Below, one piece after another: positions 25,842 through 36,073 of a stretch of 64,000 nt of DNA (positions within the stretch are counted from its first letter, which is position 1; each line of letters starts with the position of its first letter). The position numbers were made by a program, and so were the translations under genes. The stretch is from the NCBI RefSeq assembly GCF_010994095.1, contig NZ_WJYO01000002.1, positions 372,001 through 436,000 on the forward strand. The letters run 5' to 3'. The notes under the pieces are model-generated. The model was not told where the DNA came from. It searched no databases and saw only the letters and a list, made by a program, of their open reading frames with translations. The stretch is from Mumia xiangluensis (GTDB taxonomy: Bacteria > Actinomycetota > Actinomycetes > Propionibacteriales > Nocardioidaceae).

Positions 25842-26426
25842 CTACCGAGTGCCGCGCTCGAGCCCCGGAGCGCCCCAGATCGCGAGCCAGCGCGACAGGT
25901 CCTTCTCGATCGGCAGCTCGTCGGCGACGATGCCGCGCACCTGGAGCTCGAGGCCGTTGTCGCGTCGCGGCTCACCGGCCGGGGCGAACGGGTAGAAGGT
26001 GCCGCGCTTGTAGAGGTAGACGAGTCCGAGCGGACGACCCTCTGCGGTCGCGAAGTCCACGACGGAGCAGAGGAGGTGAGGCCCGAACCCGTTGTCGACC
26101 AGCGTGCTGTTCACGGCGTGGAGGTCGGTCACCAGCCCGCCGACGTCCTCGGGGTCGTGCTGGACGACCAGCCACGTGAAGCCGTACGGGTCGACGGTGC
26201 GCTCGACCTTCGGGCCGCCGTCGGCGTCGAGCAGCTCGGAGACGTCGGACTGCATCGTGCTGAACGCCGCACCCTCGCTCTGCCGGTAGCAGACGGCCCC
26301 GACACCGGTCGGCTTGATCGTCGCCGCGGCCTCCAGGGTGAGCGCGGCCGACGGCAGTGCGAACAACGCGTCGAGGTCGGCCTGCGGCGGCTTCGAGCGG
26401 CCCATCAGGGCATCCCAGAATCCCAT
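25842..26426 (-). CDS. pspAB: PspA-associated protein PspAB
   Basis: 194 aa starting MGFWDALMGRSKPP. The pattern LFALPSAALTLEAA, then WLVVQHDPEDVGGLVTDLHAVNSTL, LLCSVVDF and LVYLYKRGTFYPFAP is that of the actinobacterial PspAB family found with PspA. Molecular role unknown; genome context ties it to envelope stress. It sits five bases after htpX, in the order pspA-pspAA-htpX-pspAB. Confidence 0.85.
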   Translation of the reverse strand: MGFWDALMGRSKPPQADLDALFALPSAALTLEAAATIKPTGVGAVCYRQSEGAAFSTMQSDVSELLDADGGPKVERTVDPYGFTWLVVQHDPEDVGGLVTDLHAVNSTLVDNGFGPHLLCSVVDFATAEGRPLGLVYLYKRGTFYPFAPAGEPRRDNGLELQVRGIVADELPIEKDLSRWLAIWGAPGLERGTR

Positions 26427-26431
26427 CGCGG

Positions 26432-27331
26432 TCAGAGGGGTCGGCCGAGATCGGCGGAGATCCGGGCGAGCTGGTCGATGCGCTTCTCCACCGGCGGGTG
26501 AGAGCTCATCAGGCCGGCGAGGGAGTCGCGGGAGAAGGCCGGCGTGGCGAAGAAGAACGCGCTCATGTTTTCGACCTCGCGCAGGTCCTTGCTCGGGATG
26601 CGGCCCATCTCGCCGGTGATCTTCATGAGGGCGGACGCCAGCGCCGACGGCTTGCCGGTGAGGTAGGCGCCGGCTCGGTCGGCGCTGAGCTCGCGGTAGC
26701 GCGACAGCGCACGGGTCAGCAGGAAGCTGATGAAGTAGGCGACCATGCTGGCGATCCACACCACGAGGAACATCAGGGCGCCGTTGTTGTTGCGGTCGCG
26801 GTTGTTGCCCAGGAACGGCGCCCAGCGGATCAGGAAGCCGGCCAGCAGGCCCAGGGAGGACGCCACCGTCATGACGGAGACGTCACGGTGTGCGACGTGG
26901 GCGAGCTCGTGGCTCAGGACGCCCTCGAGCTCCTCGGCGTCGAGCCGCTTGAGGATGCCCGTCGTGACGCAGACCGCCGAGTGGCTCGGCGATCGCCCGG
27001 TCGCGAACGCGTTGGGGAGGTCGGTGTCGGCGATCGCCACCGCCGGCTTGGGCATGTCCGCGAGAGCGCACAGCCGGTCGATCATGGCGTGCAGCTCCGG
27101 CGCCTGCTCCGGCGTCACGATCCGCGCTCGCATCGACGCGAGCGCCAGCTTGTCGGAGAAGTACCACTGGCCCCAGGCCAGCGCCACGACCACCACGGCG
27201 GCCATCAGGGCGCTCGGCATCACGGTGATCAGCACGGCGCCGAACGCCAGGTAGAGCGCCACGAGACCGAGGCTGACCACGCCGATCCGGCGCGTCAGAC
27301 CCGCATCGCTGCGGAATCGGGTCTTGGACAT
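26432..27331 (-). CDS. htpX: Membrane zinc metalloprotease HtpX (M48)
   Basis: 299 aa. Degrades misfolded membrane proteins at the cytoplasmic face. Two N-terminal membrane helices (about 14-50) precede the M48 peptidase domain; the zinc motif HELAHVAHRD is at 141-150 (HExxH 141-145) and the third ligand is in ELSADRAGAYL. Two more hydrophobic segments lie after the active site (MTVASSLGLLAGFLIRW; MFLVVWIASMVAYFISFLL). ATG with GAGGA upstream. A perfect inverted repeat lies between it and pspAA, so its expression may be partly uncoupled from pspA. Confidence 0.95.
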   Translation of the reverse strand: MSKTRFRSDAGLTRRIGVVSLGLVALYLAFGAVLITVMPSALMAAVVVVALAWGQWYFSDKLALASMRARIVTPEQAPELHAMIDRLCALADMPKPAVAIADTDLPNAFATGRSPSHSAVCVTTGILKRLDAEELEGVLSHELAHVAHRDVSVMTVASSLGLLAGFLIRWAPFLGNNRDRNNNGALMFLVVWIASMVAYFISFLLTRALSRYRELSADRAGAYLTGKPSALASALMKITGEMGRIPSKDLREVENMSAFFFATPAFSRDSLAGLMSSHPPVEKRIDQLARISADLGRPL

Positions 27332-27402
27332 GCTTCCTCTTTCCGGCCGCGAGCTGCAGGTGGGCGGCCGCCAATGAGTTCAACGCCTGGGAGGGCTCGC
27401 AC

Positions 27403-27434
27403 GTTCCCGCCGCCGGGTGACCGGCGGCGGGAAC
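27403..27434. terminator. Perfect 14-bp inverted repeat between pspAA and htpX
   Basis: GTTCCCGCCGCCGG, GTGA, CCGGCGGCGGGAAC: an uninterrupted 14-bp stem with a four-base loop, 15 bases after the pspAA stop and about 70 bases before htpX. It could be an attenuator inside the psp operon or the terminator of pspA-pspAA. Confidence 0.75.
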
Positions 27435-27448
27435 GGTGTGGATCTGTG

Positions 27449-27727
27449 TCAGCCCGGGATGAAGCCGTCGGCGCCGAGCAGGTCCTCCACCTCAGCGAGC
27501 GACGCGTCGGAGGGAGGCAGCACGAGGTCGGACTCGACGAGCTCCTCGTCGGGCACCTCCTTGCCGATCTGGCGCACGGCGTCGAGGAGGCTGGCCAGCG
27601 CATCGCCGAACGCCTCCTCGTCATGGTTGGCGACGGCGCTCTCGACGGCGTCATCGAGGCTGTTGAGCTGGTCGAGCGCCTCGTCGGCGACCTCGAACTG
27701 GCCCTCGGCCATGATGCGTACGATCAC
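27449..27727 (-). CDS. pspAA: PspA-associated protein PspAA
   Basis: 92 aa. Family pattern MIVRIMAEGQFEV..ALDQLNSLDDAVESAV, a short mixed alpha/beta domain of unknown molecular function always found with PspA in actinobacteria. GTG start overlaps the pspA stop by four bases (GTGA), so translation is coupled. Acidic C-terminal half. Confidence 0.87.
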   Translation of the reverse strand: MIVRIMAEGQFEVADEALDQLNSLDDAVESAVANHDEEAFGDALASLLDAVRQIGKEVPDEELVESDLVLPPSDASLAEVEDLLGADGFIPG

Positions 27728-28503
27728 GCCTGCCCCTCTCGCTTCTCCTCGGCCACGGCGTCCGGCGCGGCCTCGCCCGCCCCGAGGGCCGGCTTGTCGG
27801 CGCCCGTGCCGAGCGAACGCTTCATGGCCTCCAGCTCGGAGTCGACCGTCGACGCCGATGCGAGGGCGTCGAGCTCGCGGCTGATGTCGTCGTTCGGGCC
27901 GGCGGTGACGTCGTCGAGAGCGCCGGAGGCGAGCAGCTCGTCGACGGCTCCCGCACGAGCCTGCATCTGCGCCGTCTTGTCCTCGGCACGCTGCACCGCG
28001 AGACCGACGTCGCCCATCTCCTCGGAGATGCCCGAGAACGCCTCGGTGATGCGCGTCTGGGCCTCGGCGGCCGTGTAGGTCGCCTTGATCGTCTCCTTGC
28101 GGGTCCGGAACGACTCGACCTTGGCCTGCAGCCGCTTGGACGCGAGGGTGAGCTTCTCCTCCTCGGCCTGCAGGGACGCGTGCTGCGACTGGAGGTCCGC
28201 GATCTGCTGATCGAGACCCGAGCGTCGCGTCAGCGCCTCCCGGGCGAGGTCCTCGCGGTTCGCGGCAAGTGCCTTCTTGGCCTGGTCCTGCAGCTTGGTC
28301 GACTGCTGCTGCAGCTGGTTGATCTGCAGCTCGACCCGCTTGCGGCTGGTCGCGACGTCGGCGACCCCACGGCGGACCTTCTGAAGCAGCTCGAGCTGCT
28401 TCTGGTAGCTGTAGTCGAGCGTCTCGCGCGGATCCTCCGCCTTGTCGAGCGCTGCATTGGCCTTGCTGCGGAAGACCATGCCCATCCGCTTCATGATGCC
28501 CAT
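27724..28503 (-). CDS. pspA: Phage shock protein A homologue (PspA/IM30/ESCRT-III family)
   Basis: 259 aa, a nearly all-helical coiled-coil protein that binds and stabilises the cytoplasmic membrane under stress. The start (MGIMKRMGMVFRSKANAALDKAEDP) is the usual amphipathic helix and linker; AEDPRETLDYSY is family-typical. Long helices run to about 190, then a low-complexity acidic tail. ATG 28503 with AAGGGGA upstream. First gene of pspA-pspAA-htpX-pspAB. Confidence 0.95.
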   Translation of the reverse strand: MGIMKRMGMVFRSKANAALDKAEDPRETLDYSYQKQLELLQKVRRGVADVATSRKRVELQINQLQQQSTKLQDQAKKALAANREDLAREALTRRSGLDQQIADLQSQHASLQAEEEKLTLASKRLQAKVESFRTRKETIKATYTAAEAQTRITEAFSGISEEMGDVGLAVQRAEDKTAQMQARAGAVDELLASGALDDVTAGPNDDISRELDALASASTVDSELEAMKRSLGTGADKPALGAGEAAPDAVAEEKREGQA

Positions 28504-28688
28504 CGTGGAGTCTGTCCCCTTCACCAAGATCGCTGTTCCCACCACCTTACGGGCACCGACGTTCTTATGGCAGCCACCGTCTTCTGGCACCGCCGGCAGG
28601 CAGGTAGGCTCGACTACACCCGTGACCGCACCTGGCGTGCTCGTGCGCGTCCTGCGCCCGTGGCACGCACCTGACGACTGAGGCATCA

Positions 28689-29267
28689 GTGTTCACACGC
28701 AAGAACCAGACCGAGACCCCCGCGGCCGCGCAGCCCGCGACCGAGGCCAAGCCTGACGGGAAGGGTCGACCGACCCCGACCCGCAAGGAGGCCGAGGCGG
28801 CGCGCAAGGCGGCTCTGAAGACGCCCGCGACGCGCAAGGACCTGGCCCGCGCCGACCGTGACCGTCGCGCGAAGGAGCGCGGCAAGGTCCGCGAGGCGAT
28901 GAACACCGGTGACGACCGCTACCTGCCGGCCCGTGACAAGGGTCCGGTGAAGGCGCTCGCGCGCAACGTCGTCGACTCGCGCCGCAACGTCGGCGAGTAC
29001 TTGATGCCGGTGCTCGTGGTGATCCTGCTGGTGAGCCTGATCCGCGCGCCGTGGGCGGTCAGCGCGATCTACCTGCTGTGGGTCGTCACCATCGTCGGCG
29101 CGATCGTCGACTCGATCTTCCTCGTGCGCCGGGTCAAGCGCGAGGTCGCGGCGCGCTACCCGGACGCGAGCACGCGCGGCGTCACGACGTACACGATCAT
29201 GCGGAGCACGCAGATCCGCCGGCTGCGGCTGCCGAAGCCGCAGGTCAACCGCGGCGACTCCTACTGA
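28689..29267 (+). CDS. DUF3043 membrane protein
   Basis: 192 aa. The first ~95 residues are highly charged (Lys/Arg/Glu-rich, PTPTRKEAEAARKAAL, then DDRYLPARDKGPVKA), followed by two membrane helices (YLMPVLVVILLVSLI; SAIYLLWVVTIVGAIVDSIF) and a basic tail with VKREVAARYPDASTRGV. This is the DUF3043 layout, near-universal in actinobacteria with no known function. GTG start; divergent from pspA with 185 bases between. Confidence 0.9.
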   Translation: MFTRKNQTETPAAAQPATEAKPDGKGRPTPTRKEAEAARKAALKTPATRKDLARADRDRRAKERGKVREAMNTGDDRYLPARDKGPVKALARNVVDSRRNVGEYLMPVLVVILLVSLIRAPWAVSAIYLLWVVTIVGAIVDSIFLVRRVKREVAARYPDASTRGVTTYTIMRSTQIRRLRLPKPQVNRGDSY

Positions 29268-29271
29268 TCCC

Positions 29272-29472
29272 TCAGGGGTGGAGGGACATCGGGCCGAAGA
29301 CGACCTGACCGTCCTCCAGCAGCGAGACCTGGTCGACACCCTGGTCGGCCAGGTCTGGGTAGAACTCCCCCACCCACGACTCCGCGTCGCCACGGCTCGC
29401 GAATGTGCCGCCGTCGTCCTGCGGGGAGACAGCGGATCCGTCGGCCGTCTCGAAACGCCACGTCCACACCAT
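29272..29472 (-). CDS. Small conserved actinobacterial protein
   Basis: 66 aa: begins MVWTWRFETADG and has a compact pattern with W-V-x-E-F-Y-P-D-L and LLEDGQVVFGPMSL. Short proteins with this start occur widely in Nocardioidaceae. Function unknown. Convergent with DUF3043 (4 bases between) and 22 bases upstream of the gcvT end on the same strand. Confidence 0.75.
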   Translation of the reverse strand: MVWTWRFETADGSAVSPQDDGGTFASRGDAESWVGEFYPDLADQGVDQVSLLEDGQVVFGPMSLHP

Positions 29473-29494
29473 GGGAGCAGCCTAGCCAGCCGGG

Positions 29495-30586
29495 CTACCG
29501 GGTGGACGACTGGACGAACGGCGGCGCGGTCACGACGAACGTCTCCGTCCGGCCTCGGACGTCGACGGTGACCTCGTCGCCCACCGCGACGGAGCGGTCG
29601 AGCAGCGCCAGCGCGACGCCCTTGCGCAGCGTCGGCGAGAACGTCCCCGAGGTGACCTCGCCGACCGTGGTGCCGCCGGCGGCGACCGCCATGTGCGGGC
29701 GTGCGATCCCGCGGCCCGAGGCGACGAGCCCGCGCAGCAGCGGCACCGTGCCGGCCTCACGCTGAGCCAGCAGCGCGTCCCTCCCCCAGAACTCCGGCTT
29801 GTCCCAGCCGACGGCCCAGCCGAGGCGAGCCATCACGGGCGAGATCTCGCGCGACAGGTCCTGGCCGTGCAGCGGATAGCCCATCTCGGTCCGCAGGGTG
29901 TCACGGGCGCCGAGGCCGCAGGCGCGGACGGCGTACGGCTCTCCCGCCGCGATGATCGCGTCCCACGCCGCCACGGCGGATGCGGCGGGGACGACGAGCT
30001 CGTAGCCGCGCTCGCCGGTGTAGCCGGTGCGGCACACGGTGATCGTGGCTCCGCCGAGCTCGGCCTCGGTGTACGACATGTAGTCGTGCGACACCGGCAG
30101 ACCGATCGCCGCGAGGGTCTCGTCGCTGCGGGGCCCCTGCACCGCGAGGACGGCGAAGTCGTGGTGGCGGTCCGTGACGGTCAGACCGTCGGGGGCACGC
30201 TCGACCAGCCGGCGTACGACCTCCGCCGTGTTGGCGGCGTTCGGGACGAGGAGCACGTCGTCGGCGTCGCGCAGGTAGACGATCAGGTCGTCGACCACGC
30301 CACCGTCGTCGTCGCAGCACAGCGTGTACTGAGCCTGCCCGGGCCCGATGCGGTCGAGCGCGTTGGTGAGGCACCGGTCGAGGTACGCGGCGGCGCCCGG
30401 CCCGGTGACGGTGGCCTTGCCGAGGTGGCTGACGTCGAACACGCCGACTCCCTCACGGACGGCCTTGTGCTCGGCCAGGACGCCGCCGCCGGCGTACTCC
30501 AGCGGCATCTCCCACCCGCCGAACTCGGCGAGCTTGGCTCCCAGCTCGAGGTGGCGTGCGTGCAGCGGTGAGTGCGCGAGCGTCAT
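29495..30586 (-). CDS. gcvT: Glycine cleavage system aminomethyltransferase (T-protein)
   Basis: 363 aa. Transfers the methylene of the aminomethyl-lipoyl H-protein to tetrahydrofolate, releasing ammonia. Typical sequences: [56 protein letters not shown] (catalytic Asp region), [12 protein letters not shown] and [24 protein letters not shown] 30586; divergent from pepA with 39 bases between, so the promoters overlap. Other gcv genes are not in the window. The lipoate genes lipB/lipA 7 kb away serve the same cofactor. Confidence 0.95.
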   Translation of the reverse strand: MTLAHSPLHARHLELGAKLAEFGGWEMPLEYAGGGVLAEHKAVREGVGVFDVSHLGKATVTGPGAAAYLDRCLTNALDRIGPGQAQYTLCCDDDGGVVDDLIVYLRDADDVLLVPNAANTAEVVRRLVERAPDGLTVTDRHHDFAVLAVQGPRSDETLAAIGLPVSHDYMSYTEAELGGATITVCRTGYTGERGYELVVPAASAVAAWDAIIAAGEPYAVRACGLGARDTLRTEMGYPLHGQDLSREISPVMARLGWAVGWDKPEFWGRDALLAQREAGTVPLLRGLVASGRGIARPHMAVAAGGTTVGEVTSGTFSPTLRKGVALALLDRSVAVGDEVTVDVRGRTETFVVTAPPFVQSSTR

Positions 30587-30625
30587 GCCAGGAAACCTAT
30601 CCCGAGCGTCGGTAGGGTGACACGC

Positions 30626-32146
30626 ATGGCCCCGAAGACCGCAGAGCCCGCGTTCACCCTCAGTTCCGCGTCGCCGACGACCACCCGTGCCGACGTCGTC
30701 GTCATCGGCGTCGGGCGTGACCTCAAGGCGATCGAGCCCGCAGACGGCGTGAGCAAGGCCTTCGGGCGCTCGTTCAGGCCCACGCTGACCGCGCTCGGGT
30801 TCAAGGGCAAGAAGGGCGACGTCGCCGTCCTCCCGTCCGGCGGTGCGATCAAGGCCGCCGTCGTCGTCGCGGTCGGCCTCGACGCCGAGCCGACGACCAC
30901 CGACCTCCGCAAGGCGGCGGCCAAGGCGATCAAGGCCGTCCACAACGCGTCGACGGTCGCATACGCCCTCCCGACGGCCGACGCCGACGCGGTGCGGGCC
31001 GTCGCCGAGGGCGTCAAGCTCGGCGCGTACCGCTTCGACCGCTACCGGACGACCGACGACGCGAAGCAGGCCGCCGAGGACCGGCCCAACGGCATCGTGA
31101 TCCTCACCCGCCTGTCCCGCGACACCAGCGCGCTCGCGGCGCTGGAGGCCGCGCAGACGACGTCGACGGCCGTCAACCGCGTCCGCGACTGGGTCAACAC
31201 CGGTCCCGGCGACCTGACGCCGGCGGCCTTCGCCGACAGCGTCAGCGAGATCGCCAAGGCGGACGGCGCCACGGGCGTCAAGGTCACCGTGTGGGACGAG
31301 GCGCGACTCGCGAAGGAGGAGTGCGGCGGCATCCTCGGCGTCGGGCAGGGGTCGGCCAACCCGCCCCGGATGGTCCAGGTCACGTACAAGCCCAAGAAGC
31401 CCGCCGCCCACCTGGCGCTGGTCGGGAAGGGGATCACGTTCGACTCGGGCGGTCTCAGCCTGAAGCCGGGCGCGAGCATGATGACGATGAAGTGCGACAT
31501 GGCCGGTGCCGCGTCGGTGGTTGCCGCGACGCTGGCGATCGCCGCGCTCGAGCTGCCGATCCAGGTCACGTGCATCGCGTCGATGGCCGAGAACATGCCG
31601 AGCGGTACGGCGATGCGTCCGGGCGACGTCATCGCGATCCGCGGCGGCACCACGGTCGAGGTCCACAACACCGACGCGGAGGGCCGCCTCGTCCTCGCCG
31701 ACGGGCTCGTGGTCGCGGTCGAGGCCAAGCCGGACGTGGTCATCGACGTCGCGACGCTGACCGGCGCCGCGATGGTGGCGCTCGGCGACCGCACCGCGGC
31801 GGTGCTCGGCAACGACGAGGTGCTCCGGCAGCAGATCCTCGACGCGGCGGAGGTGGCCGGCGAGTCGTTCTGGCCGCTGCCGATCACCGAGGAGGTCACC
31901 GCGCGCGTCACGAGCTCGGACATCGCCGACGTGCGTCAGCACAACCCGAAGCCGGCCGGCGGCGCACTGTTCGCGGCGGCATTCCTCCAGAAGTTCGTCG
32001 GCGACACGACGTGGGCCCACCTCGACATCGCGGGCCCGGCGTTCAACGACGCCGGCGCCTACGACGAGGTGCCGAAGGGCGGCACGGGCATGAGCGTACG
32101 CACGCTGATCGGCGTCGCGGAGCAGCTCGGGCGCCGCGTCGGCTGA
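30626..32146 (+). CDS. pepA: Leucyl aminopeptidase (M17)
   Basis: 506 aa cytosolic metallo-aminopeptidase. The N-terminal macro-like domain (about 1-170) is followed by the catalytic domain with the metal/active-site motifs [17 protein letters not shown] (Lys and Asp ligands), [13 protein letters not shown], and the M17 signature [16 protein letters not shown] 30626. The family also includes DNA-binding members (PepA/XerA), but nothing here indicates that role. Confidence 0.95.
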   Translation: MAPKTAEPAFTLSSASPTTTRADVVVIGVGRDLKAIEPADGVSKAFGRSFRPTLTALGFKGKKGDVAVLPSGGAIKAAVVVAVGLDAEPTTTDLRKAAAKAIKAVHNASTVAYALPTADADAVRAVAEGVKLGAYRFDRYRTTDDAKQAAEDRPNGIVILTRLSRDTSALAALEAAQTTSTAVNRVRDWVNTGPGDLTPAAFADSVSEIAKADGATGVKVTVWDEARLAKEECGGILGVGQGSANPPRMVQVTYKPKKPAAHLALVGKGITFDSGGLSLKPGASMMTMKCDMAGAASVVAATLAIAALELPIQVTCIASMAENMPSGTAMRPGDVIAIRGGTTVEVHNTDAEGRLVLADGLVVAVEAKPDVVIDVATLTGAAMVALGDRTAAVLGNDEVLRQQILDAAEVAGESFWPLPITEEVTARVTSSDIADVRQHNPKPAGGALFAAAFLQKFVGDTTWAHLDIAGPAFNDAGAYDEVPKGGTGMSVRTLIGVAEQLGRRVG

Positions 32147-32189
32147 CGCCCGCGGCCGGCGCGGCCCGGCGAGCCCCGCCCGACGGCCG

Positions 32190-32555
32190 TCAGTCCCCGG
32201 CCTGGGCCTCGCGGTCGCGCCGCTTGCGCTCGGCGGCCACGCGGCGGTTGTACTCGCGCATCCGCTGCGGGTAGCCCACCACACCCGCGTCGTACGTCGG
32301 CACCCGGTGCTTGTTGCCGAACTCGTGCGCCCACGCCGCCGACGGCACGCGGCGGCGGGTCCACTCGCCGTCCTTCGCGACGAGGAGGAGCGTCACCTGC
32401 GACACCGCCGTCGGGGGCTCCACGAACCCCTCGACGCCGATGCGGGAGTCGACGAACTTCTCGAGATGCGCGCGGTCGGCGCTGTCCGATGCGCGGTCGG
32501 AGACCACGGCGCCACCGCGTGTGCGGTTTTGCTTCTTGCGTCGGAAGAGGCCCAT
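32190..32555 (-). CDS. Conserved hypothetical protein, basic ends
   Basis: 121 aa, start [15 protein letters not shown]. Both ends are strongly basic ([16 protein letters not shown] at the C-terminus), with a central folded part ([63 protein letters not shown], given here by its ends). Such proteins occur in many actinobacteria between pepA and lpdA. No function assigned; nucleic-acid binding is possible from charge only. Convergent with pepA, divergent from lpdA. Confidence 0.7.
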   Translation of the reverse strand: MGLFRRKKQNRTRGGAVVSDRASDSADRAHLEKFVDSRIGVEGFVEPPTAVSQVTLLLVAKDGEWTRRRVPSAAWAHEFGNKHRVPTYDAGVVGYPQRMREYNRRVAAERKRRDREAQAGD

Positions 32556-32726
32556 CGAGTGTGCTCCTGCGGCTTGTGAGCGAGGTTGTCGCTGCGGCGA
32601 TCTTCCTCCAGTCTGCCGTACCGACGGGTAGCGCCCCACTGTGTGCGCCGCCTGATGCGCAGTGACAAGATGAGGTCGGCAGCAGGCAGCGAAGATCTCG
32701 CCGCCCTCACCACCTGGAGGCAATCC

Positions 32727-34112
32727 GTGACCCAGCCCGCCCCCCACGACCACGACGTCGTGGTGCTCGGTGGAGGGAGCGGGGGTTATGCGACCGCCCT
32801 CCGTGCCCGCCAGCTCGGCCTGAGCGTCGCCCTCGTCGAGGCCGACAAGCTCGGTGGAACGTGCCTGCACCAGGGCTGCATCCCCACGAAGGCGATGCTG
32901 CACGCCGCCGAGGTCGCCGACGCAGCCCGCGAGGCTTCCGCGTTCGGTGTCCGCGCGACGTACGACGGGGTCGACCTCGCCGCGGTGGCCCGCTACCGCG
33001 AGGGTGTCGTCGACCGTCTCTACCGCGGGCTGCAGGGTCTGGTCCGCGGCGCCGGCATCGACGTGGTCGAAGGCACGGGCCGCCTCGTCGGGCCGCGGTC
33101 TGTCGCGGTCGGTGACTCGGTCGTCACCGGACGCAACCTGGTCGTGGCCACCGGCTCGTACGCCCGCACGATCCCCGGCGTCGAGATCGGCGGCCGGGTC
33201 GTGACCTCGGACGGCGCACTCGCCCTCGCAGAGCTCCCCCAGCGGGTCGTCGTGGTCGGCGGCAGCGTCATCGGCGTCGAGCTGGCATCGGTGTGGCGCT
33301 CGTTCGGCTGCGAGGTCACCATCGTCGAAGCCCTCCCCCACCTCGTGCCGCTCGAGGACGAGGCCCTCTCCGTCCAGCTGGAGCGTGCCTTCCGCAAGCG
33401 CAAGATCGCCTTCCGCACCGGCACGGCCATCACGGGCGTCAAGCAGGACGACACCTCCGCGTACGTCTCGCTCGAGGGCGGCGAGACGCTCGAGGCCGAC
33501 CTGGTCCTCGTCGCGGTCGGCCGCGGTCCCCGCACGGACGGCCTGGGCCTCGCCGACCACGGGATCGACCTCGACCGCGGGTTCGTCGTCACCGACGAGC
33601 ACCTGCGGACGTCGGTCGAGGGCGTGTACGCCGTCGGCGACGTCGTTCGCGGCCTGCAGCTCGCGCACCGTGGCTTCGCGCACGGCCTCTTCGTCGCCGA
33701 GGAGATCGCGGGGCGCGCACCGCAGCCGGTCGTCGACAGCGGAATCCCCCGAGTCACCTACTGCGAGCCCGAGCTCGCCTCGGTCGGCCTGACCGAGGCG
33801 CAGGCCCGCGCCGCGCACGGCGACGCCGGCGTGGCGACGTACGAGTACAACCTCGCTGGGAACGGCAAGTCCCAGATCCTCCGCTCGGCGGGCCTCGTGA
33901 AGGTCGTCCGTGAGGTCGACGGCCCCGTCCTCGGGGTCCACATGATCGGGTCGCGGATGGGCGAGCAGGTCGGCGAGGCATCCTTGTGGGTGAACTGGGA
34001 CGCCTTCCCCGAAGACGTCGCCGCTTTCGTCCACGCCCACCCCACGCAGAACGAAGCACTCGGTGAGGCCGCACTGGCTCTCGCCGGATCACCACTCCAC
34101 GCACACGCCTGA
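32727..34112 (+). CDS. lpdA: Dihydrolipoyl dehydrogenase (E3)
   Basis: 461 aa. Reoxidises dihydrolipoyl groups of 2-oxoacid dehydrogenases and the glycine cleavage H-protein, making NADH. FAD site [20 protein letters not shown] at the N-terminus, redox disulfide [19 protein letters not shown] site [20 protein letters not shown]-binding GVYAVGDVV, and the His-Glu dyad [13 protein letters not shown] at the C-terminus. GTG start six bases after a perfect GGAGG. Followed after 20 bases by the E2 gene, an E3-E2 operon. Confidence 0.96.
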   Translation: MTQPAPHDHDVVVLGGGSGGYATALRARQLGLSVALVEADKLGGTCLHQGCIPTKAMLHAAEVADAAREASAFGVRATYDGVDLAAVARYREGVVDRLYRGLQGLVRGAGIDVVEGTGRLVGPRSVAVGDSVVTGRNLVVATGSYARTIPGVEIGGRVVTSDGALALAELPQRVVVVGGSVIGVELASVWRSFGCEVTIVEALPHLVPLEDEALSVQLERAFRKRKIAFRTGTAITGVKQDDTSAYVSLEGGETLEADLVLVAVGRGPRTDGLGLADHGIDLDRGFVVTDEHLRTSVEGVYAVGDVVRGLQLAHRGFAHGLFVAEEIAGRAPQPVVDSGIPRVTYCEPELASVGLTEAQARAAHGDAGVATYEYNLAGNGKSQILRSAGLVKVVREVDGPVLGVHMIGSRMGEQVGEASLWVNWDAFPEDVAAFVHAHPTQNEALGEAALALAGSPLHAHA

Positions 34113-34132
34113 GATCAGACAGGGGTCAACCC

Positions 34133-36016
34133 ATGGCAACGCCCGTCACGCTTCCAGAGCTCGGAGAGAGCGTCACCGAAGGCACCGTCACGCGGTGGCT
34201 GAAGCAGATCGGCGACACGGTTGCCGTCGACGAGCCGCTCCTCGAGGTCTCGACCGACAAGGTCGACACCGAGATCCCGTCGCCCGTCGCCGGCGTCCTG
34301 CTGGAGATCTCCGCCGCCGAGGACGAGACCGTCGAGGTCGGCGCCGTCCTCGCCACCATCGGTGAGGAGGGCGAGTCCACCGGCGACGCAGCACCGGCTG
34401 AGGAGGCACCCGCCGAGGAAGCGCCTGCCGAAGAGGCACCGGCCGAGGAGGCGTCTGCCGAAGAGGCACCCGCCGAGGACTCCGCCGCGCCGTCCGAGGA
34501 GGCTCCCGAGGAGCCTGCCGGCGAGGCGAGCACCCCGGAGGGCGACGAGACGACCCCTGCTGTGGCCGCCGAGCAGGACGGTGGAGCCCCGGCCGGTTCG
34601 GACGACGCCGCCCCCGCTGACGACGCCCCCCAGGGCGAGGCGACTCCCGTGACCTTGCCCGAGCTCGGCGAGAGCGTCACCGAGGGCACGGTCACCCGCT
34701 GGCTCAAGCAGATCGGCGACGAGGTCGCCGTCGACGAGCCGCTCCTTGAGGTCTCGACCGACAAGGTCGACACCGAGATCCCGTCGCCCGTCGCCGGCAC
34801 GCTCCTGGAGATCTCCGCCGCCGAGGACGAGACCGTCGCGGTCGGCGGGCAGCTCGCGCTGATCGGGGCGGCGGGTGGCGCTGCCCCGTCCAAGGACTCC
34901 GCTCCCGAGGCGGAGGCCGAGCAGGCACCCGAGCCCGAGGCAGCACCCGAGCCGGAGCAGGCACCCGAGCCGGAGCCGGAGCCGAAGCAGGAGCAGCAGC
35001 AGGCACCCGCTGAGCCGAAGCAGGCGCCTCAGGCCGAGAAGCCGGCCCCGGCCGCCGCCGAAGCACCTGCCGCCGCGCCGAGCGCGGTCAAGCCCGACGG
35101 ACGCCAGTACGTCACCCCGATCGTCCGCAAGCTCGCGGAGCGCGAGGGAGTCTCCCTCGACGACGTCGAGGGCACCGGCGTGGGCGGCCGTATCCGCAAG
35201 CAGGACATCCTCGACGCGGCAGCCAAGGCCCGTGCTGCTGCCGAAGCACCTGCCGCTGCTCCGGCTGCGGCCGCGAGCGGCCCCGACGTGTCGGGTCTCG
35301 CGGGGACGGTCAAGAAGGCCAACCGCATCCGGCAGCTCACCGCGATCAAGACCAAGGAGTCGCTCCAGGTCGCGGCGCAGCTGACCCAGGTGCACGAGGT
35401 CGACCTCACCCGCGTCGCGGCGCTGCGCCAGAAGCACAAGGCGGCCTTCCTCGACCGCGAGGGCGTCAAGCTGACGTTCCTCCCGTTCATCGCGAAGGCG
35501 ACGGTCGAGGCGCTGAAGGCCCACCCGAACGTCAACGCCTCCTACGACGAGGAGTCGAAGGAGATCACGTACCACGCGGCGATCAACCTCGGCATCGCCG
35601 TCGACACCGAGCGCGGCCTGCTGTCGATCGTGGTCCACGACGCGGGCGACCTCAGCCTCGCCGGCCTCGCCCAGCGCATCGACGACCTCGCGTCGCGTGC
35701 CCGCAGCGGTGACATCAAGCCGAACGAGCTGTCGGGCGGCACGTTCACGATCACCAACATCGGCAGCTTCGGCGGCCTGTTCGACACGCCGATCCTGGTC
35801 CAGCCGCAGGCAGCGATGCTGGCCACCGGTGCGGTCGTGAAGAAGCCGGTCGTGGTGACCGACGCCGACGGCAACGAGTCGATCGCGATCCGGTCGATGG
35901 CGTACCTGCCGATGACGTACGACCACCGCCTGGTCGACGGCGCCGACACGGGCCGCTTCCTGACGACCGTCAAGAAGCGCCTCGAAGAGGGTGCGTTCGA
36001 GGCCGAGCTCAGCTGA
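34133..36016 (+). CDS. sucB: Dihydrolipoamide acyltransferase (E2) with two lipoyl domains
   Basis: 627 aa, core of a 2-oxoacid dehydrogenase complex. Two nearly identical lipoyl domains (about 1-78 and 172-248) each carry the lipoylated Lys in [14 protein letters not shown], joined by long Ala/Pro/Glu linkers. A peripheral subunit-binding domain (about 320-360, [29 protein letters not shown]) and the acyltransferase domain (from about 395) with active-site [14 protein letters not shown] follow. Actinobacteria often annotate this as sucB though it commonly serves pyruvate dehydrogenase; which acyl group is used cannot be read here. ATG 34133, operon with lpdA. Confidence 0.93.
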   Translation: MATPVTLPELGESVTEGTVTRWLKQIGDTVAVDEPLLEVSTDKVDTEIPSPVAGVLLEISAAEDETVEVGAVLATIGEEGESTGDAAPAEEAPAEEAPAEEAPAEEASAEEAPAEDSAAPSEEAPEEPAGEASTPEGDETTPAVAAEQDGGAPAGSDDAAPADDAPQGEATPVTLPELGESVTEGTVTRWLKQIGDEVAVDEPLLEVSTDKVDTEIPSPVAGTLLEISAAEDETVAVGGQLALIGAAGGAAPSKDSAPEAEAEQAPEPEAAPEPEQAPEPEPEPKQEQQQAPAEPKQAPQAEKPAPAAAEAPAAAPSAVKPDGRQYVTPIVRKLAEREGVSLDDVEGTGVGGRIRKQDILDAAAKARAAAEAPAAAPAAAASGPDVSGLAGTVKKANRIRQLTAIKTKESLQVAAQLTQVHEVDLTRVAALRQKHKAAFLDREGVKLTFLPFIAKATVEALKAHPNVNASYDEESKEITYHAAINLGIAVDTERGLLSIVVHDAGDLSLAGLAQRIDDLASRARSGDIKPNELSGGTFTITNIGSFGGLFDTPILVQPQAAMLATGAVVKKPVVVTDADGNESIAIRSMAYLPMTYDHRLVDGADTGRFLTTVKKRLEEGAFEAELS

Positions 36017-36073
36017 TCCCGGCGGCCAGGACCGCCTCCTGACAGAACCTCGTGCGCCCGTGAGGATGGGCGC

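Noticed and set aside
30587-30625. Glycine riboswitch upstream of gcvT
   Set aside because: Only 39 bases separate gcvT from pepA, too short for a tandem glycine aptamer, and no aptamer motif is visible.
34133-34880. Assembly duplication of the lipoyl domain
   Set aside because: The two copies are very similar but differ in linker and several codons, and two-lipoyl E2 proteins are normal in actinobacteria.
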